Positions 1-10,794 of a DNA stretch of 44,128 nt are shown in pieces (position 1 is the stretch's first letter; each line of letters opens with the position of its first letter). A program made the position numbers and the translations under genes. The notes under the pieces were generated by a model. It had not been told where the DNA came from. It made no database searches and saw only the letters and a program-made list of their open reading frames with translations. The DNA is taken from positions 102,988 through 147,115 of the forward strand of contig NZ_JAUFPL010000025.1 in the NCBI RefSeq assembly GCF_030409215.1, read 5' to 3'. The DNA is from Halomonas ramblicola (GTDB lineage: Bacteria; Pseudomonadota; Gammaproteobacteria; Pseudomonadales; Halomonadaceae).

Positions 1-1
1 A

Positions 2-202
2 CGCATGGCGCTCTACCGCGGGGTGGTGTCGCTGCCCTTCGACACCAGCGAGATGGCGGCCGAGGAGCTCAACGACCGGGCCCTGGCGCTGCTGGTGGCG
101 AAGGGCATCGCCGAGCCGGGCGATCACGTGATGCTGACCCGGGGCGACGAGATGAACGCCCACGGCGGCACCAATACCCTGAAGATCCTCCGGGTACCCT
201 GA
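2..202 (+). CDS. pyk: Pyruvate kinase, C-terminal end (partial)
   Basis: Only the last 67 codons are present; the gene begins left of the window. The translated end (ALYRGVV, the FD segment, then TRGDEMNAHGGTNTLKILRV) matches the C-terminal alpha/beta domain of bacterial pyruvate kinase, where the GGTNT-K-I-L-V ending is characteristic. The enzyme converts phosphoenolpyruvate and ADP to pyruvate and ATP in the cytoplasm. The methionine at 5 is internal, not a start. Identity rests on the tail only. The type (PykA or PykF) cannot be judged. Confidence 0.88.
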   Translation, partial: RMALYRGVVSLPFDTSEMAAEELNDRALALLVAKGIAEPGDHVMLTRGDEMNAHGGTNTLKILRVP

Positions 203-340
203 CACCCCGCGGACGACGCCGAGCGGGCTCCGCTGGCCTACGCTGTAGGCGAGTGGGGCCCGTTTGGGTTGACAGGGCGGCGGGCGCGCCACTCCCCAGG
301 ATGGCCTGGCCAGGGTCGGCCCCTCGCGAGGAGACCCGTC

Positions 341-1990
341 ATGTCCGAAGCGCCGATTCGCCTGCTGCTGATCGAGGACAACCCGCTGCACAGCCGGCTG
401 GTCCAGGAGCTGCTCAAGGCCGATGCCCAGCTGCATTGCGAGGTCGAGGCGGTGGAGCGTCTCGACCTGGGGCTGACCCGGCTCTCCCGGGGCAAGGTGG
501 ACCTGGTGCTGCTCGACCTGGTGCTGCCCGACAGCCAGGAGCTGGAGACCCTGTGGCGGGTGCGCCTGGTGGCGCCCCAGGTGCCGGTGATCATTCTCAC
601 CGGCCTCGACGACGTCAAGCTGGCGGCCCGGGCGGTGGAGTCCGGGGCCTACGACTACCTGGTCAAGTCGCACCTCAAGGGCGCCTCCCTGGGGCGCGCG
701 GTGCGCTATACCCTGGGACGGGCGCGGGCCAGGGGCGGCGAGTGGGACTCGCCGATGTTCCGCCTGGCCCAGCAGCAGTTCCTCAAGGCCTCCCAGTACA
801 TGAACCTGGACGACAACATCCGCCAGCGCCTGCTGTTTCCCCAGCGCGCCCAGATGGTCTCCTTTCCCTTCTTCCGCGACGACCGCCGTCAGGTGGAGAC
901 GGTGTTCGGCTACCGGGTGCAGCACGTGCTGACCATGGGGCCCACCAAGGGCGGTATCCGCTATCACCAGGAGGTGGACCTGGGCGAGGTGGCGGCGCTC
1001 GCCATGTGGATGACCTGGAAGTGCGCCCTGATGCGCCTGCCCTTCGGTGGCGCCAAGGGCGGCGTGCGGGTCGATCCCACCACCCTCAGCAAGCCGGAGC
1101 TGCAGCGCCTGACCCGGCGCTACACCACCGAGATCATCGACATGATCGGCCCCGACAAGGATATCCCGGCCCCGGACCTGGGCACCGACGAACAGGTCAT
1201 GGCCTGGCTGATGGACACCTACAGCCAGCAGGTGGGGCATTCAGTGCCGGCGGTGGTCACCGGCAAGCCGGTGGTGCTGGGGGGCTCCCTGGGACGCCGC
1301 GAGGCCACCGGGCGCGGCCTGGTCTACCTGATCGAGGCCTCGGCGGCGCAGCTGGGGCTCGAGCTCGCCGGCGCCACCGCCGTGGTCCAGGGCTTCGGCA
1401 ACGTGGGCAGCCATGCGGCGCGCTTCCTCGCCGAACGGGGCGTGCGCATCGTCGGCGTGGGCGACGTCTCCACCGCGCTGTATCGGCGCGAGGGGCTCCC
1501 GGTGGAGGCCCTGCAGGCCCATGTGGACCGCCACCGGATGCTGGCCGGCTATACCGAGGCGGAGGAGATCGACCCCGAGGAGCTGCTCGAGCTGGACTGT
1601 GACATCCTGGTCCTGGCGGCGCTGCAGAACCAGGTGACGGTCGAGAATGCCGGCCGCATCAGCTGCCGGCTGCTGGCCGAGGGGGCCAACGGGCCCACCA
1701 TGCTCGAGGCCGATGAGATCCTCCACGAGCGCGGGATCTTCGTGCTGCCCGACATCCTCGGCAACGCCGGCGGGGTCACCGTCTCCTACTTCGAGTGGGT
1801 CCAGGGCATGCAGAACCTGACCTGGACCCTGGAGGAGATCAACGCCCGGCTCAAGGCGATCCTGCTCGACGCCTTCCAGCGCACCCTGCGCCGGGCCCGG
1901 CAGGACAGGCTGGACATGCGCACCGCGGCGCTGATCGAGGGAGTCGAACGGGTCACGGAGGCCAAGCTGTTGCGCGGCATCTTCCCCTAG
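341..1990 (+). CDS. Response-regulator receiver domain fused to glutamate dehydrogenase
   Basis: 549 aa. Residues 1-125 are a complete CheY-like receiver domain: acidic pair E12/D13, phosphoacceptor D59 in LLDLVLP, T87 and K109 are all present. Residues ~127-549 are a full-length Glu/Leu/Phe/Val dehydrogenase: [10 protein letters not shown] (K203), TWK (K227), PFGGAKGG (catalytic-type K239), PAPDLGT (D279), Rossmann loop GFGNVGS and the late EGANGPT and [12 protein letters not shown] motifs. It should interconvert glutamate with 2-oxoglutarate and ammonia. The start at 341 has GAGGAG upstream and begins just before the receiver domain; an in-frame ATG at 269 would add 24 unconserved residues. 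The hybrid kinase gene begins 7 bp after the stop, so the two are probably cotranscribed. Phosphorylation-dependent control of the dehydrogenase is inference. A paralogue with specificity for another amino acid cannot be excluded. Confidence 0.9.
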   Translation: MSEAPIRLLLIEDNPLHSRLVQELLKADAQLHCEVEAVERLDLGLTRLSRGKVDLVLLDLVLPDSQELETLWRVRLVAPQVPVIILTGLDDVKLAARAVESGAYDYLVKSHLKGASLGRAVRYTLGRARARGGEWDSPMFRLAQQQFLKASQYMNLDDNIRQRLLFPQRAQMVSFPFFRDDRRQVETVFGYRVQHVLTMGPTKGGIRYHQEVDLGEVAALAMWMTWKCALMRLPFGGAKGGVRVDPTTLSKPELQRLTRRYTTEIIDMIGPDKDIPAPDLGTDEQVMAWLMDTYSQQVGHSVPAVVTGKPVVLGGSLGRREATGRGLVYLIEASAAQLGLELAGATAVVQGFGNVGSHAARFLAERGVRIVGVGDVSTALYRREGLPVEALQAHVDRHRMLAGYTEAEEIDPEELLELDCDILVLAALQNQVTVENAGRISCRLLAEGANGPTMLEADEILHERGIFVLPDILGNAGGVTVSYFEWVQGMQNLTWTLEEINARLKAILLDAFQRTLRRARQDRLDMRTAALIEGVERVTEAKLLRGIFP

Positions 1991-1997
1991 GAGCGCC

Positions 1998-4901
<2,904 letters not shown>

Positions 4902-4990
4902 GCAGCGGCGGACCTCTCACCGGGCTCGGTCATTTGGCGACACGCGAGTCTGCCGTGGCGAACGGTCGAGTCGACGGGTTTCGTGATGGT

Positions 4991-5000
4991 TTGTATACAT
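4991..5000. promoter_or_regulatory. Candidate GntR-family operator (TTGTATACAT)
   Basis: A short palindrome with perfect core TGTATACA sits in the 179-bp gap before the GntR gene, 81 bp from its ATG, in an otherwise GC-rich stretch. FCD-type GntR proteins commonly bind short palindromes containing GT-N-AC cores, so autoregulation is plausible. It could instead be part of a promoter -10 region. The rest of the gap shows no gene. Confidence 0.35.
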
Positions 5001-5080
5001 TCCTTATTCTCCAGTGTGGTCAGCCAAGACAAAAAGTGCGAAGGTTACCCCAGGCTTGATCGGCGAAAACGAGGGGAGCG

Positions 5081-5818
5081 ATGAGCAACAGCTGGAAAGA
5101 GGAGGTGGAGGCCGCCATCCGCGCCGGGGAGCGCATCAGCGACCGACATATCGTCGAGCGGGTGCGCCACGCGGTGCTGACCCAGCGCCTGCCGCCGGGC
5201 ACCCGGCTCCCCGAAGTCTCGCTGGGCGAGATCTTCGGCGTCAGCCGTTCGGTGGTGCGCCGCGCCCTGACCCGCCTGGCCGCCGACCACGTCGTCGACC
5301 AACGTCCCAACCAGGTCTCCCGGGTGCGTGCCCCCAGCGTCGAGGAGACCCGCGAAACCTTCGCCGCCCGACGCCTGGTGGAGGGCGAGGTCGCCGCCCT
5401 GCTGGCCGGCCAACTCGATGCCGAAACGCTCTCCGTCCTGGACGCGGAGGCCGAGGCGGAGGCCGAGGCCCATGCCCGGGGCAACGAGCCGCTGCGCATC
5501 GAGCGCTCGCTGGCCATCCATCACCGCCTCGCCGAGCGCTCGCCCAACCGCGTGCTGGGCGCCATGCTCACCGACCTGGTGCTGCGTACCTCCATCGTCA
5601 TCGCCCTCTACAAGCGGCCCTCGCTGGCCTCCTGCTACCTGGAGGGGGATCACCCGCGGCTGCTGGCGGCCCTGCGCGACGGCGACGCCGCCGGGGCCCG
5701 GCGCGCCATCGAGCGGCACCTGGAAGGACTGGAGGAGCTGCTCGACCTGGGGCCGCGCGAGGCCGAGACCGACCTGCGGGCGATCTTCGGCCAGGCGGCC
5801 CTGCTGGAAGGCCAGTAA
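5081..5818 (+). CDS. GntR-family transcriptional regulator (FCD subfamily)
   Basis: 245 aa. An N-terminal winged helix (~20-90) carries the GntR signature: LPPGTRLPE, then LGEIFGVSRSVVRRALTRLA. A C-terminal helical FCD domain (~95-235) includes ARRLVEGEVAALLA and the late H-x-x-LL-AAL-x-x-GDA and IERHLEGLEELL segments. FCD domains bind small carboxylates, often with a metal. AGGGGAG lies just upstream of the ATG. It is followed, after 105 bp, by modABC in the same direction, so it may control molybdate uptake or a molybdoenzyme pathway. That is context only; the ligand is unknown. Confidence 0.9.
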   Translation: MSNSWKEEVEAAIRAGERISDRHIVERVRHAVLTQRLPPGTRLPEVSLGEIFGVSRSVVRRALTRLAADHVVDQRPNQVSRVRAPSVEETRETFAARRLVEGEVAALLAGQLDAETLSVLDAEAEAEAEAHARGNEPLRIERSLAIHHRLAERSPNRVLGAMLTDLVLRTSIVIALYKRPSLASCYLEGDHPRLLAALRDGDAAGARRAIERHLEGLEELLDLGPREAETDLRAIFGQAALLEGQ

Positions 5819-5923
5819 GGGCCTGATCCAGGTCAGCGGAAGGCGGTGCGGGGGCGAGTGCCGCCTTGTTCGCGTCGGCCGCCTGGCCGACAATGCCCGC
5901 ATCGAGGCCGACCGGGAAGACCC

Positions 5924-6721
5924 ATGACACCAGGACGTCGCGCCCTGCTGCTGGGCATGCTGTGGTGGTTGCCGCTGGTGGCGCGGGCCGAAGTGCCCAC
6001 CGTGGCGGCGGCTTCATCGCTGCAGTTCGCCATGCCCGAACTGACGGACGCCTTCCGTGCCGAGACCGGACTCAGCGTACGCCTCAACTATGGTGCCTCC
6101 GGCAACTTCCGCCGTCAGATCGCCGAGGGGGCTCCCTTCGACCTCTTCCTGTCGGCGGATGAAATCAGCGTGCTGGCGCTGCATGACGAGGGGCGTACCG
6201 AGGACGAGGGCGTGGTCTATGCCCTGGGCGGACTGGCCTGGCTGCAGGGGGCGGGACGCGATGACCTGCCCCACGACGAGGATCCCCTGGCCGGGGTGCG
6301 CGAGGCGATCGCCACCTACGAGGCGGGGGAAGGGCGGCCGCGCCTGGCCCTGGCCAACCCCGAGCACGCCCCCTACGGGGTGGCGGCGCACCAGGTCCTC
6401 GAGCATGCCGGCCTGTGGCAGGACAGCGAGCCGCTGCGCGTGCTCGGCGAGAACGTCTCCCAGGCGGCCCGCTTCGCGCTGGCCGGGGAGTCCCGGGGTG
6501 GCCTGGTGGCGCTGTCCCTGGTGCTGGCGCCGACCATCGCCGAGCGCGGCGAGTACGTGCCGATCCCCGAGGCCTGGCACGCGCCCCTGGTGCAGCGCAT
6601 GGTGCTGGTCGAGGGCGCCGGCGAGACGGCGCGAGCCTTCTATGCCTGGCTGCAGCAGGACGAGGCCCAGGAGGTCCTGGCCGCCTACGGCTTCCGCCGA
6701 CCCGACCGCGAGGCGCACTGA
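5924..6721 (+). CDS. modA: Molybdate ABC transporter periplasmic binding protein
   Basis: 265 aa with a signal peptide (hydrophobic segment ~7-20, cleavage near ARA-EV). The mature protein has the ModA pattern: VAAASSLQFAM, LNYGASGNFRRQI and GAPFDLFLSAD, which form the oxyanion site, then LALANPEHAPYG further on. It captures molybdate or tungstate in the periplasm for ModBC. I chose the ATG at 5924 because it puts the signal peptide at the N-terminus; the reading frame is open 26 codons further up, without signal character. The stop overlaps the modB start (ATGA at 6721), indicating tight translational coupling. Confidence 0.92.
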   Translation: MTPGRRALLLGMLWWLPLVARAEVPTVAAASSLQFAMPELTDAFRAETGLSVRLNYGASGNFRRQIAEGAPFDLFLSADEISVLALHDEGRTEDEGVVYALGGLAWLQGAGRDDLPHDEDPLAGVREAIATYEAGEGRPRLALANPEHAPYGVAAHQVLEHAGLWQDSEPLRVLGENVSQAARFALAGESRGGLVALSLVLAPTIAERGEYVPIPEAWHAPLVQRMVLVEGAGETARAFYAWLQQDEAQEVLAAYGFRRPDREAH

Positions 6722-7389
6722 TGGACTGGACGGCTCTCGCGGTCTCGCTGCGCCTCGCCCTGTTCACCTGCCTGTTGCTGCTGCCGCTGGGGTTGTGGCT
6801 GGGGCGTGCCCTGGCCACGGCGCGCTTCCGGGGCAAGCCGCTGTGCGAGGCGCTGGTGGCGCTGCCGCTGGTGATGCCGCCCACGGTGCTGGGCTTCTAT
6901 CTGATGCAGGCCTTCGGCGCCGACACTCCCCTCGGCGGGGTCTGGGAACGCCTCTTCGGCAGCGGTCTCAACTTCACCTTCTCCGGCATCCTGATCGCCT
7001 CCCTGGTGGTCAACCTGCCCTTCGCCGTGCAGCCCATCCAGCGCGCCTTCGAGACGGTGCCGAGCCACCTGCGCGAGGCGGCCTGGTGCAGCGGCCTGTC
7101 ACCCGCCCAGACGCTCCTGCGCATCGAGCTGCCGCTGGTGTGGCCGGGCGTCGTCTCCGCGCTGGCGCTGACCTTCGCCCATACCCTGGGCGAGTTCGGG
7201 GTCATCCTGATGGTGGGCGGGGCCATCGACGGCGAGACCCGCACCCTGGCCATCGCCATCTACGATCGGGTGCAGGCCTTCGACGAGTCCGGGGCGGCGG
7301 CCATGTCGGCGATGCTGCTGGCGGTCTCCTTCCTGACCATCGGCGTGGTCTATGGCCTGGCGGGCCGGCGGAGGTGGCGGCGTGCCTGA
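6721..7389 (+). CDS. modB: Molybdate ABC transporter permease
   Basis: 222 aa, inner-membrane protein with about five hydrophobic segments. The EAA loop is clear: LREAAWCSGLSPAQTLLRIELPL, followed by WPGVVSALALTFAHTLGEFG, as in ModB and CysW-type permeases. LVALPLVMPPTVLGFYLM near residues 42-60 is also typical of ModB. It starts within the modA stop codon and overlaps modC by 8 bp, so modABC is one operon. Confidence 0.93.
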   Translation: MDWTALAVSLRLALFTCLLLLPLGLWLGRALATARFRGKPLCEALVALPLVMPPTVLGFYLMQAFGADTPLGGVWERLFGSGLNFTFSGILIASLVVNLPFAVQPIQRAFETVPSHLREAAWCSGLSPAQTLLRIELPLVWPGVVSALALTFAHTLGEFGVILMVGGAIDGETRTLAIAIYDRVQAFDESGAAAMSAMLLAVSFLTIGVVYGLAGRRRWRRA

Positions 7390-8521
7390 ACGCAGTGACG
7401 AGGTGCAGCGCCTCACGGTCAGCCTCCACCAGCCGGGCCCCATCCCGCTGGCCGCCGACTTCCACTGCGCGGCGGGGGAGCTGCTGGCCCTGGTGGGGCC
7501 CTCCGGCAGCGGCAAGACCACCCTGCTGCGCGCCATCGCCGGGCTCAACCGGCCGCGAGGGGGGCGCATCGAGTGCGGCGGGGACACCTGGTTCGACGCC
7601 GACCGGCCGCTGGCCCTGTCGCCCCAGCGGCGCCGGGTGGGGCTGGTGTTCCAGGACTATGCGCTCTTTCCCCACCTGACGGCGCTGGGCAACGTCATGG
7701 TGGCGCTGGACGAACTGCCGCCCGCGGAGCGCCGCCGGCGGGCCGGCGAGTGGCTCGCCCGGGTGCGTCTCGCCGGGCTCGAGGAGCGACATCCCGCCCG
7801 GCTTTCCGGCGGCCAGCGCCAGCGGGTCGCCCTGGCCCGGGCGCTGGCTCGCAACCCCCGGGTGTTGCTGCTCGACGAGCCCTTCTCGGCGGTGGACCAG
7901 GTCACCCGTCGCCGCCTGCAGCGCGAACTGGCACTGCTGCGCGAGGAGATCCGCATCCCCATCGTGCTGGTCACCCATGACCTGGACGAGGCCGCGGCCC
8001 TGGCCGACCGGCTCTGCGTGCTGCATGGCGGCCGCACCCTCCAGGCGGGGACACCCGAAGTGCTGTTCCGGCGCCCGGCGAGCCCCGAGGTGGCACACCT
8101 GCTGGATCGCCACAACGTCTTCACCGGCGAGGTGGTGGAGGAGGGTGGCGAGCGCCGGCTGGCCTGGGGCCCCTGGCGGCTCGAGGTGGCCGACGGCCTG
8201 GAGGGGCGCGCCCCCGGCGAGACCCTGGCCTGGTACCTGCCGCCCTCCGATGTGGTACTGCACCGCCGGGGGCGGCCCTCGCGGGGCGAGCGGGAGAACC
8301 CGGTGCCCGCCCGGGTCGAGGAGCTGGTGGTACTGGGCGGCATGGCCTCGGTGACCCTGGCCTTCGCGCACACTTCGAGCACCCTGAGCTTCGACATCGC
8401 CACCCATGCGGCGCGACGCAACGGCCTGGCCCGCGGCGAGGCGGTGCAGGTCTCGCTGCTGGCGGCGGGGATTCACCTGATGCCGGCGGGGTCGCCGGCC
8501 AACACGAGGAGTGGCACATGA
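7382..8521 (+). CDS. modC: Molybdate ABC transporter ATP-binding protein
   Basis: 379 aa, slightly longer than typical ModC. The ATPase domain has Walker A GPSGSGKTT (39-47), the Q-loop segment VFQDYALFPHLT, signature LSGGQRQRVALARAL, Walker B VLLLDEP and the switch histidine in LVTHD. The C-terminal ~110 residues form a TOBE-like domain that may bind molybdate and regulate transport. The GTG start at 7382 is preceded by GGAGG at 7370-7374 and overlaps modB; the upstream ATG at 7352 would add a glycine-rich, unconserved leader. The stop overlaps the next ATG (8518-8521). Confidence 0.92.
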   Translation: MPERSDEVQRLTVSLHQPGPIPLAADFHCAAGELLALVGPSGSGKTTLLRAIAGLNRPRGGRIECGGDTWFDADRPLALSPQRRRVGLVFQDYALFPHLTALGNVMVALDELPPAERRRRAGEWLARVRLAGLEERHPARLSGGQRQRVALARALARNPRVLLLDEPFSAVDQVTRRRLQRELALLREEIRIPIVLVTHDLDEAAALADRLCVLHGGRTLQAGTPEVLFRRPASPEVAHLLDRHNVFTGEVVEEGGERRLAWGPWRLEVADGLEGRAPGETLAWYLPPSDVVLHRRGRPSRGERENPVPARVEELVVLGGMASVTLAFAHTSSTLSFDIATHAARRNGLARGEAVQVSLLAAGIHLMPAGSPANTRSGT

Positions 8522-9036
8522 GCCTGACGAGACGCGTCCGAGGGGGGCTGGGCCTGGTGGCCCTGGTGGTGGCCATGCAGGCGGTAGCCGCCGACCCCAC
8601 CGACAGCGACGAGACCGAGACGCTACCGCTGCGGGTGTATACCGAGGACGGGGGCTATGCCTTCCGCGTCGAGGCGGCGCGCACCCTGCCCGAGCGCAGC
8701 CGGGGCCTGATGGAGCGCGAGCAGCTCGACGAGGACGCCGGCATGCTGTTCCTCTACCGCGAGACCCAGTCGGGACGCAACGGCTTCTGGATGTACCGCA
8801 CGCGGATCCCCCTGGACATCGCCTTCATCGACGAGGCGGGACGCATCGCCTCGCTGCACACCATGCAGCCCTGCGACTCGGAGCAGGCTGCCGACTGCCC
8901 GGTGACGCGCCCCCTGACGCCCTACGCCGCCGCCCTGGAGGTCAATGCCGGGACCTTCGAGCGGCTCGGCATCCAGGAAGGGGACTGCGTGAGCTGGCCG
9001 GGCAACGAGGCGTTCTGCCGCCCGCCGGAGGAGTGA
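8518..9036 (+). CDS. Secreted DUF192 family protein
   Basis: 172 aa. The N-terminus (MSLTRRVRGG, then a hydrophobic run ending AVAA) is a signal peptide. The mature part is a DUF192 domain: RTLPERSRGLMER, GMLFLY, FWMYRTRIPLDIAFID and the late NAGTFERLGI. Three later cysteines (the CDSEQAADC pair and one near the end) could form disulfides. The biochemical role of DUF192 is not established. Its start overlaps the modC stop, so it is cotranscribed with modABC, but a link to molybdate is not shown. Confidence 0.88.
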   Translation: MSLTRRVRGGLGLVALVVAMQAVAADPTDSDETETLPLRVYTEDGGYAFRVEAARTLPERSRGLMEREQLDEDAGMLFLYRETQSGRNGFWMYRTRIPLDIAFIDEAGRIASLHTMQPCDSEQAADCPVTRPLTPYAAALEVNAGTFERLGIQEGDCVSWPGNEAFCRPPEE

Positions 9037-9039
9037 GGC

Positions 9040-9897
9040 TCAGCGCGCTGCCGCCCGGCGGCCGGTCAACACGATCAGCGCCAGGCCGGCGATCACCAGG
9101 CCGCCCCCGGCGAGCTTGTGGATGCCCAGGCTGTCGCCGAGCAGCGCCGCGCCCAGCAGCACGGCGCCCACCGGCATCAGCAGGGTCAGGGGCGTGACCC
9201 GGCTCACCGGGTGGCGGCGCAGCAGGCCGTACCAGAGGCCGTAGGCGACGATCGACGACATCACCGCGGTGTAGAGCACTGCCCCCCAGCCGGCCAGGCC
9301 GGCACTCGCCAGGGTCGCCAGGTGGTCGGCCTCGAACAGCCACGAGCCCAGCGCCACCTGGGGCGTGGCGAACAGCGCCACCCAGCCCGCCAGGGCCAGG
9401 GGAGCGATGTCGGGGCCGCGCTTGATCAGCAGTTGGGAGACGGCCCAGGCCAGGGCGCTGACCAGCAGGATGGCCAGCGGCAGCGGCGAGGGCAGGGTGG
9501 GCCCGCCGGCCAGCACCACCACCCCGGCGAAGGACAGCGTAAGCCCGGCGAGGCGCCGCGGCCCCAGTCGCTCGCCGAAGAAGAGCACCGCCAGCAGGGT
9601 GGCGAAGGGCGTGCCCATCTGCACCAGCAGGGCGCCGGTGCCCGCCTCGGCCTGGCCCAGGCCGATGAACAGCAGGGCGAAGTGCAGGCTGCCGAAGGTC
9701 ACCGACAGCAGCCCCAGGAAGGGCAGCTGGTGGCGGGGCACCGGATGGAAGGGCACCAGCAGCGCCGCCACCAGTGCGAAGCGCAGGGTGGTCATCATCA
9801 ACGGCGGCATGTCGGCCACGCCCACCTTGATGACGATGATGTTGAGCGCCCAGATGGCGATGACGGAGAGGCCCAGCAGCAGGTCGCGAAGCGGCAC
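9040..9897 (-). CDS. EamA/DMT-family transporter
   Basis: 285 aa, about ten transmembrane segments in two homologous EamA halves. The first half opens with LLLGLSVIAIWALNIIVIKVG and contains LRFALVAALLVPF; the second contains LLVSALAWAVSQLLIKRG and the LTLLMPVGAVLLGAALLGD motif typical of the family. Members export amino acids, metabolites or drugs; the substrate is not predictable. The start appears to be GTG at 9897 with only a weak ribosome site; no in-frame ATG lies upstream. It converges on the DUF192 gene with a 3-bp gap. Confidence 0.87.
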   Translation of the reverse strand: MPLRDLLLGLSVIAIWALNIIVIKVGVADMPPLMMTTLRFALVAALLVPFHPVPRHQLPFLGLLSVTFGSLHFALLFIGLGQAEAGTGALLVQMGTPFATLLAVLFFGERLGPRRLAGLTLSFAGVVVLAGGPTLPSPLPLAILLVSALAWAVSQLLIKRGPDIAPLALAGWVALFATPQVALGSWLFEADHLATLASAGLAGWGAVLYTAVMSSIVAYGLWYGLLRRHPVSRVTPLTLLMPVGAVLLGAALLGDSLGIHKLAGGGLVIAGLALIVLTGRRAAAR

Positions 9898-9957
9898 GAT
9901 TCGTCCATGAAAGCGAGTGTCGCCCCCAGGATACCAGCTCGCCGGCCCGAGGGGTCG

Positions 9958-10482
9958 CTAGCCCCGGGTCTGCAGCGCCTCCAGGGTTCGTTGGTGGAGC
10001 TCGGCGCTGGCGGCATCGAACAGCACGAAGCGCACTCGCTCGATCCCGGGACAGTCGGGCAGGGTGGCGGTCACCGTGGACAACGCGGTACGCGCGGCCT
10101 CCTCGGGCGGGTAGCCGAAGGCGCCGGAGGAGATGGCCGGAAAGGCCACCGAGGCGATGCCGTGTTGCTCGGCCAGTGCCAGGGCGTTGCGGTAGCAGTC
10201 GGCCAGCAGCTCCTCGGCGGGTTCGTCGACCCCGTAGATCGGCCCCAGGCAGTGGATCACGTACCGGTTGGGCAGTGCGAAGGCCTCGGTAAGCACCGCC
10301 TGGCCGGGACGAATGGGGGCCAGCGGTCGACAGGCCCGGTCCAGCTCCGGGCCGGCGGCGCGGTGCAGGGCGCCGGCCACCCCACCGCCGGGGCGCAGCT
10401 CGGCGTTGGCGGCGTTGACCACCGCCTCGATGTCGGCCTGGCGGGCGATATCGCCCTGGAGACACTCGATGATCGGGCTCAT
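9958..10482 (-). CDS. MacroD-type macrodomain protein (O-acetyl-ADP-ribose deacetylase)
   Basis: 174 aa, a single macrodomain. Diagnostic motifs are GDIARQADIEAVVNAANAEL, then PGGGVAGALHRAAG (ADP-ribose loop) and AFPAISSGAFGYPPEEAA. Such proteins hydrolyse O-acetyl-ADP-ribose and remove mono-ADP-ribose from proteins. A strong ribosome site (AAGGAGGG) precedes the ATG at 10482. It is divergent from the KamA-like gene across 312 bp. No ADP-ribosyltransferase or sirtuin gene is adjacent. Confidence 0.92.
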   Translation of the reverse strand: MSPIIECLQGDIARQADIEAVVNAANAELRPGGGVAGALHRAAGPELDRACRPLAPIRPGQAVLTEAFALPNRYVIHCLGPIYGVDEPAEELLADCYRNALALAEQHGIASVAFPAISSGAFGYPPEEAARTALSTVTATLPDCPGIERVRFVLFDAASAELHQRTLEALQTRG

Positions 10483-10794
10483 TGCCTTACCCTCCTTGCA
10501 CGGGGATGTAAGTCCAGTCTGGTCGCCCCGGCGTCGGATCATCAAGGCCGGTCCGCTGGCCGTGTATCGAGGCCGACTCGGGGTGCCCGTGGCTCGCGCC
10601 GGGTCGAAAGGATTGTTGCGGAAAGCCTGAGTTTTCGAGACATTCGTTGCAAATCGGCGCGTAAAGTTGCAACTTTTCCGGCGACTCTGTACCAATGGCC
10701 TCCCCGATGAAAGACGGCGGCTCCGGCCTGTGCGGCGGAGCCTCGGATGCCCCGTGCGTTCGGGAAGGCGCCGGACAAGTAAGGAGGAGGCGAG
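10483..10794. promoter_or_regulatory. Divergent intergenic region, macrodomain gene / kamA-like gene
   Basis: This 312-bp gap must hold promoters for both flanking genes. The left edge carries the macrodomain ribosome site on the minus strand. The right edge carries TAAGGAGGAGG for the KamA-like gene. Around 10640-10680 the composition becomes AT-richer and contains two GTTGCAA copies, the second inside a perfect 14-bp palindrome (separate entry). I found no convincing -35/-10 pair and no small gene. Confidence 0.5.
10663..10676. promoter_or_regulatory. Perfect 14-bp palindrome AAAGTTGCAACTTT
   Basis: The sequence equals its own reverse complement, and a second GTTGCAA half-site lies at 10646-10652, 18 bp away. 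It is about 120 bp upstream of the kamA-like start in the divergent gap, a natural place for an operator. The cognate regulator is not identifiable from the window. Confidence 0.45.

Noticed and set aside
236..250. Short hairpin GCCTAC-GCT-GTAGGC after pyruvate kinase
   Set aside because: Only a 6-bp stem with no T-run; not enough for a terminator.
269..274. Perfect TTGACA -35 hexamer upstream of the receiver-dehydrogenase gene
   Set aside because: No acceptable -10 lies 15-19 bp downstream (the position reads CTCCCC), so I did not call a promoter.
253..1602. Overlapping plus-strand frame over the dehydrogenase
   Set aside because: Ala/Gly/Arg/Pro-rich shadow in another frame; the dehydrogenase frame has all catalytic motifs.
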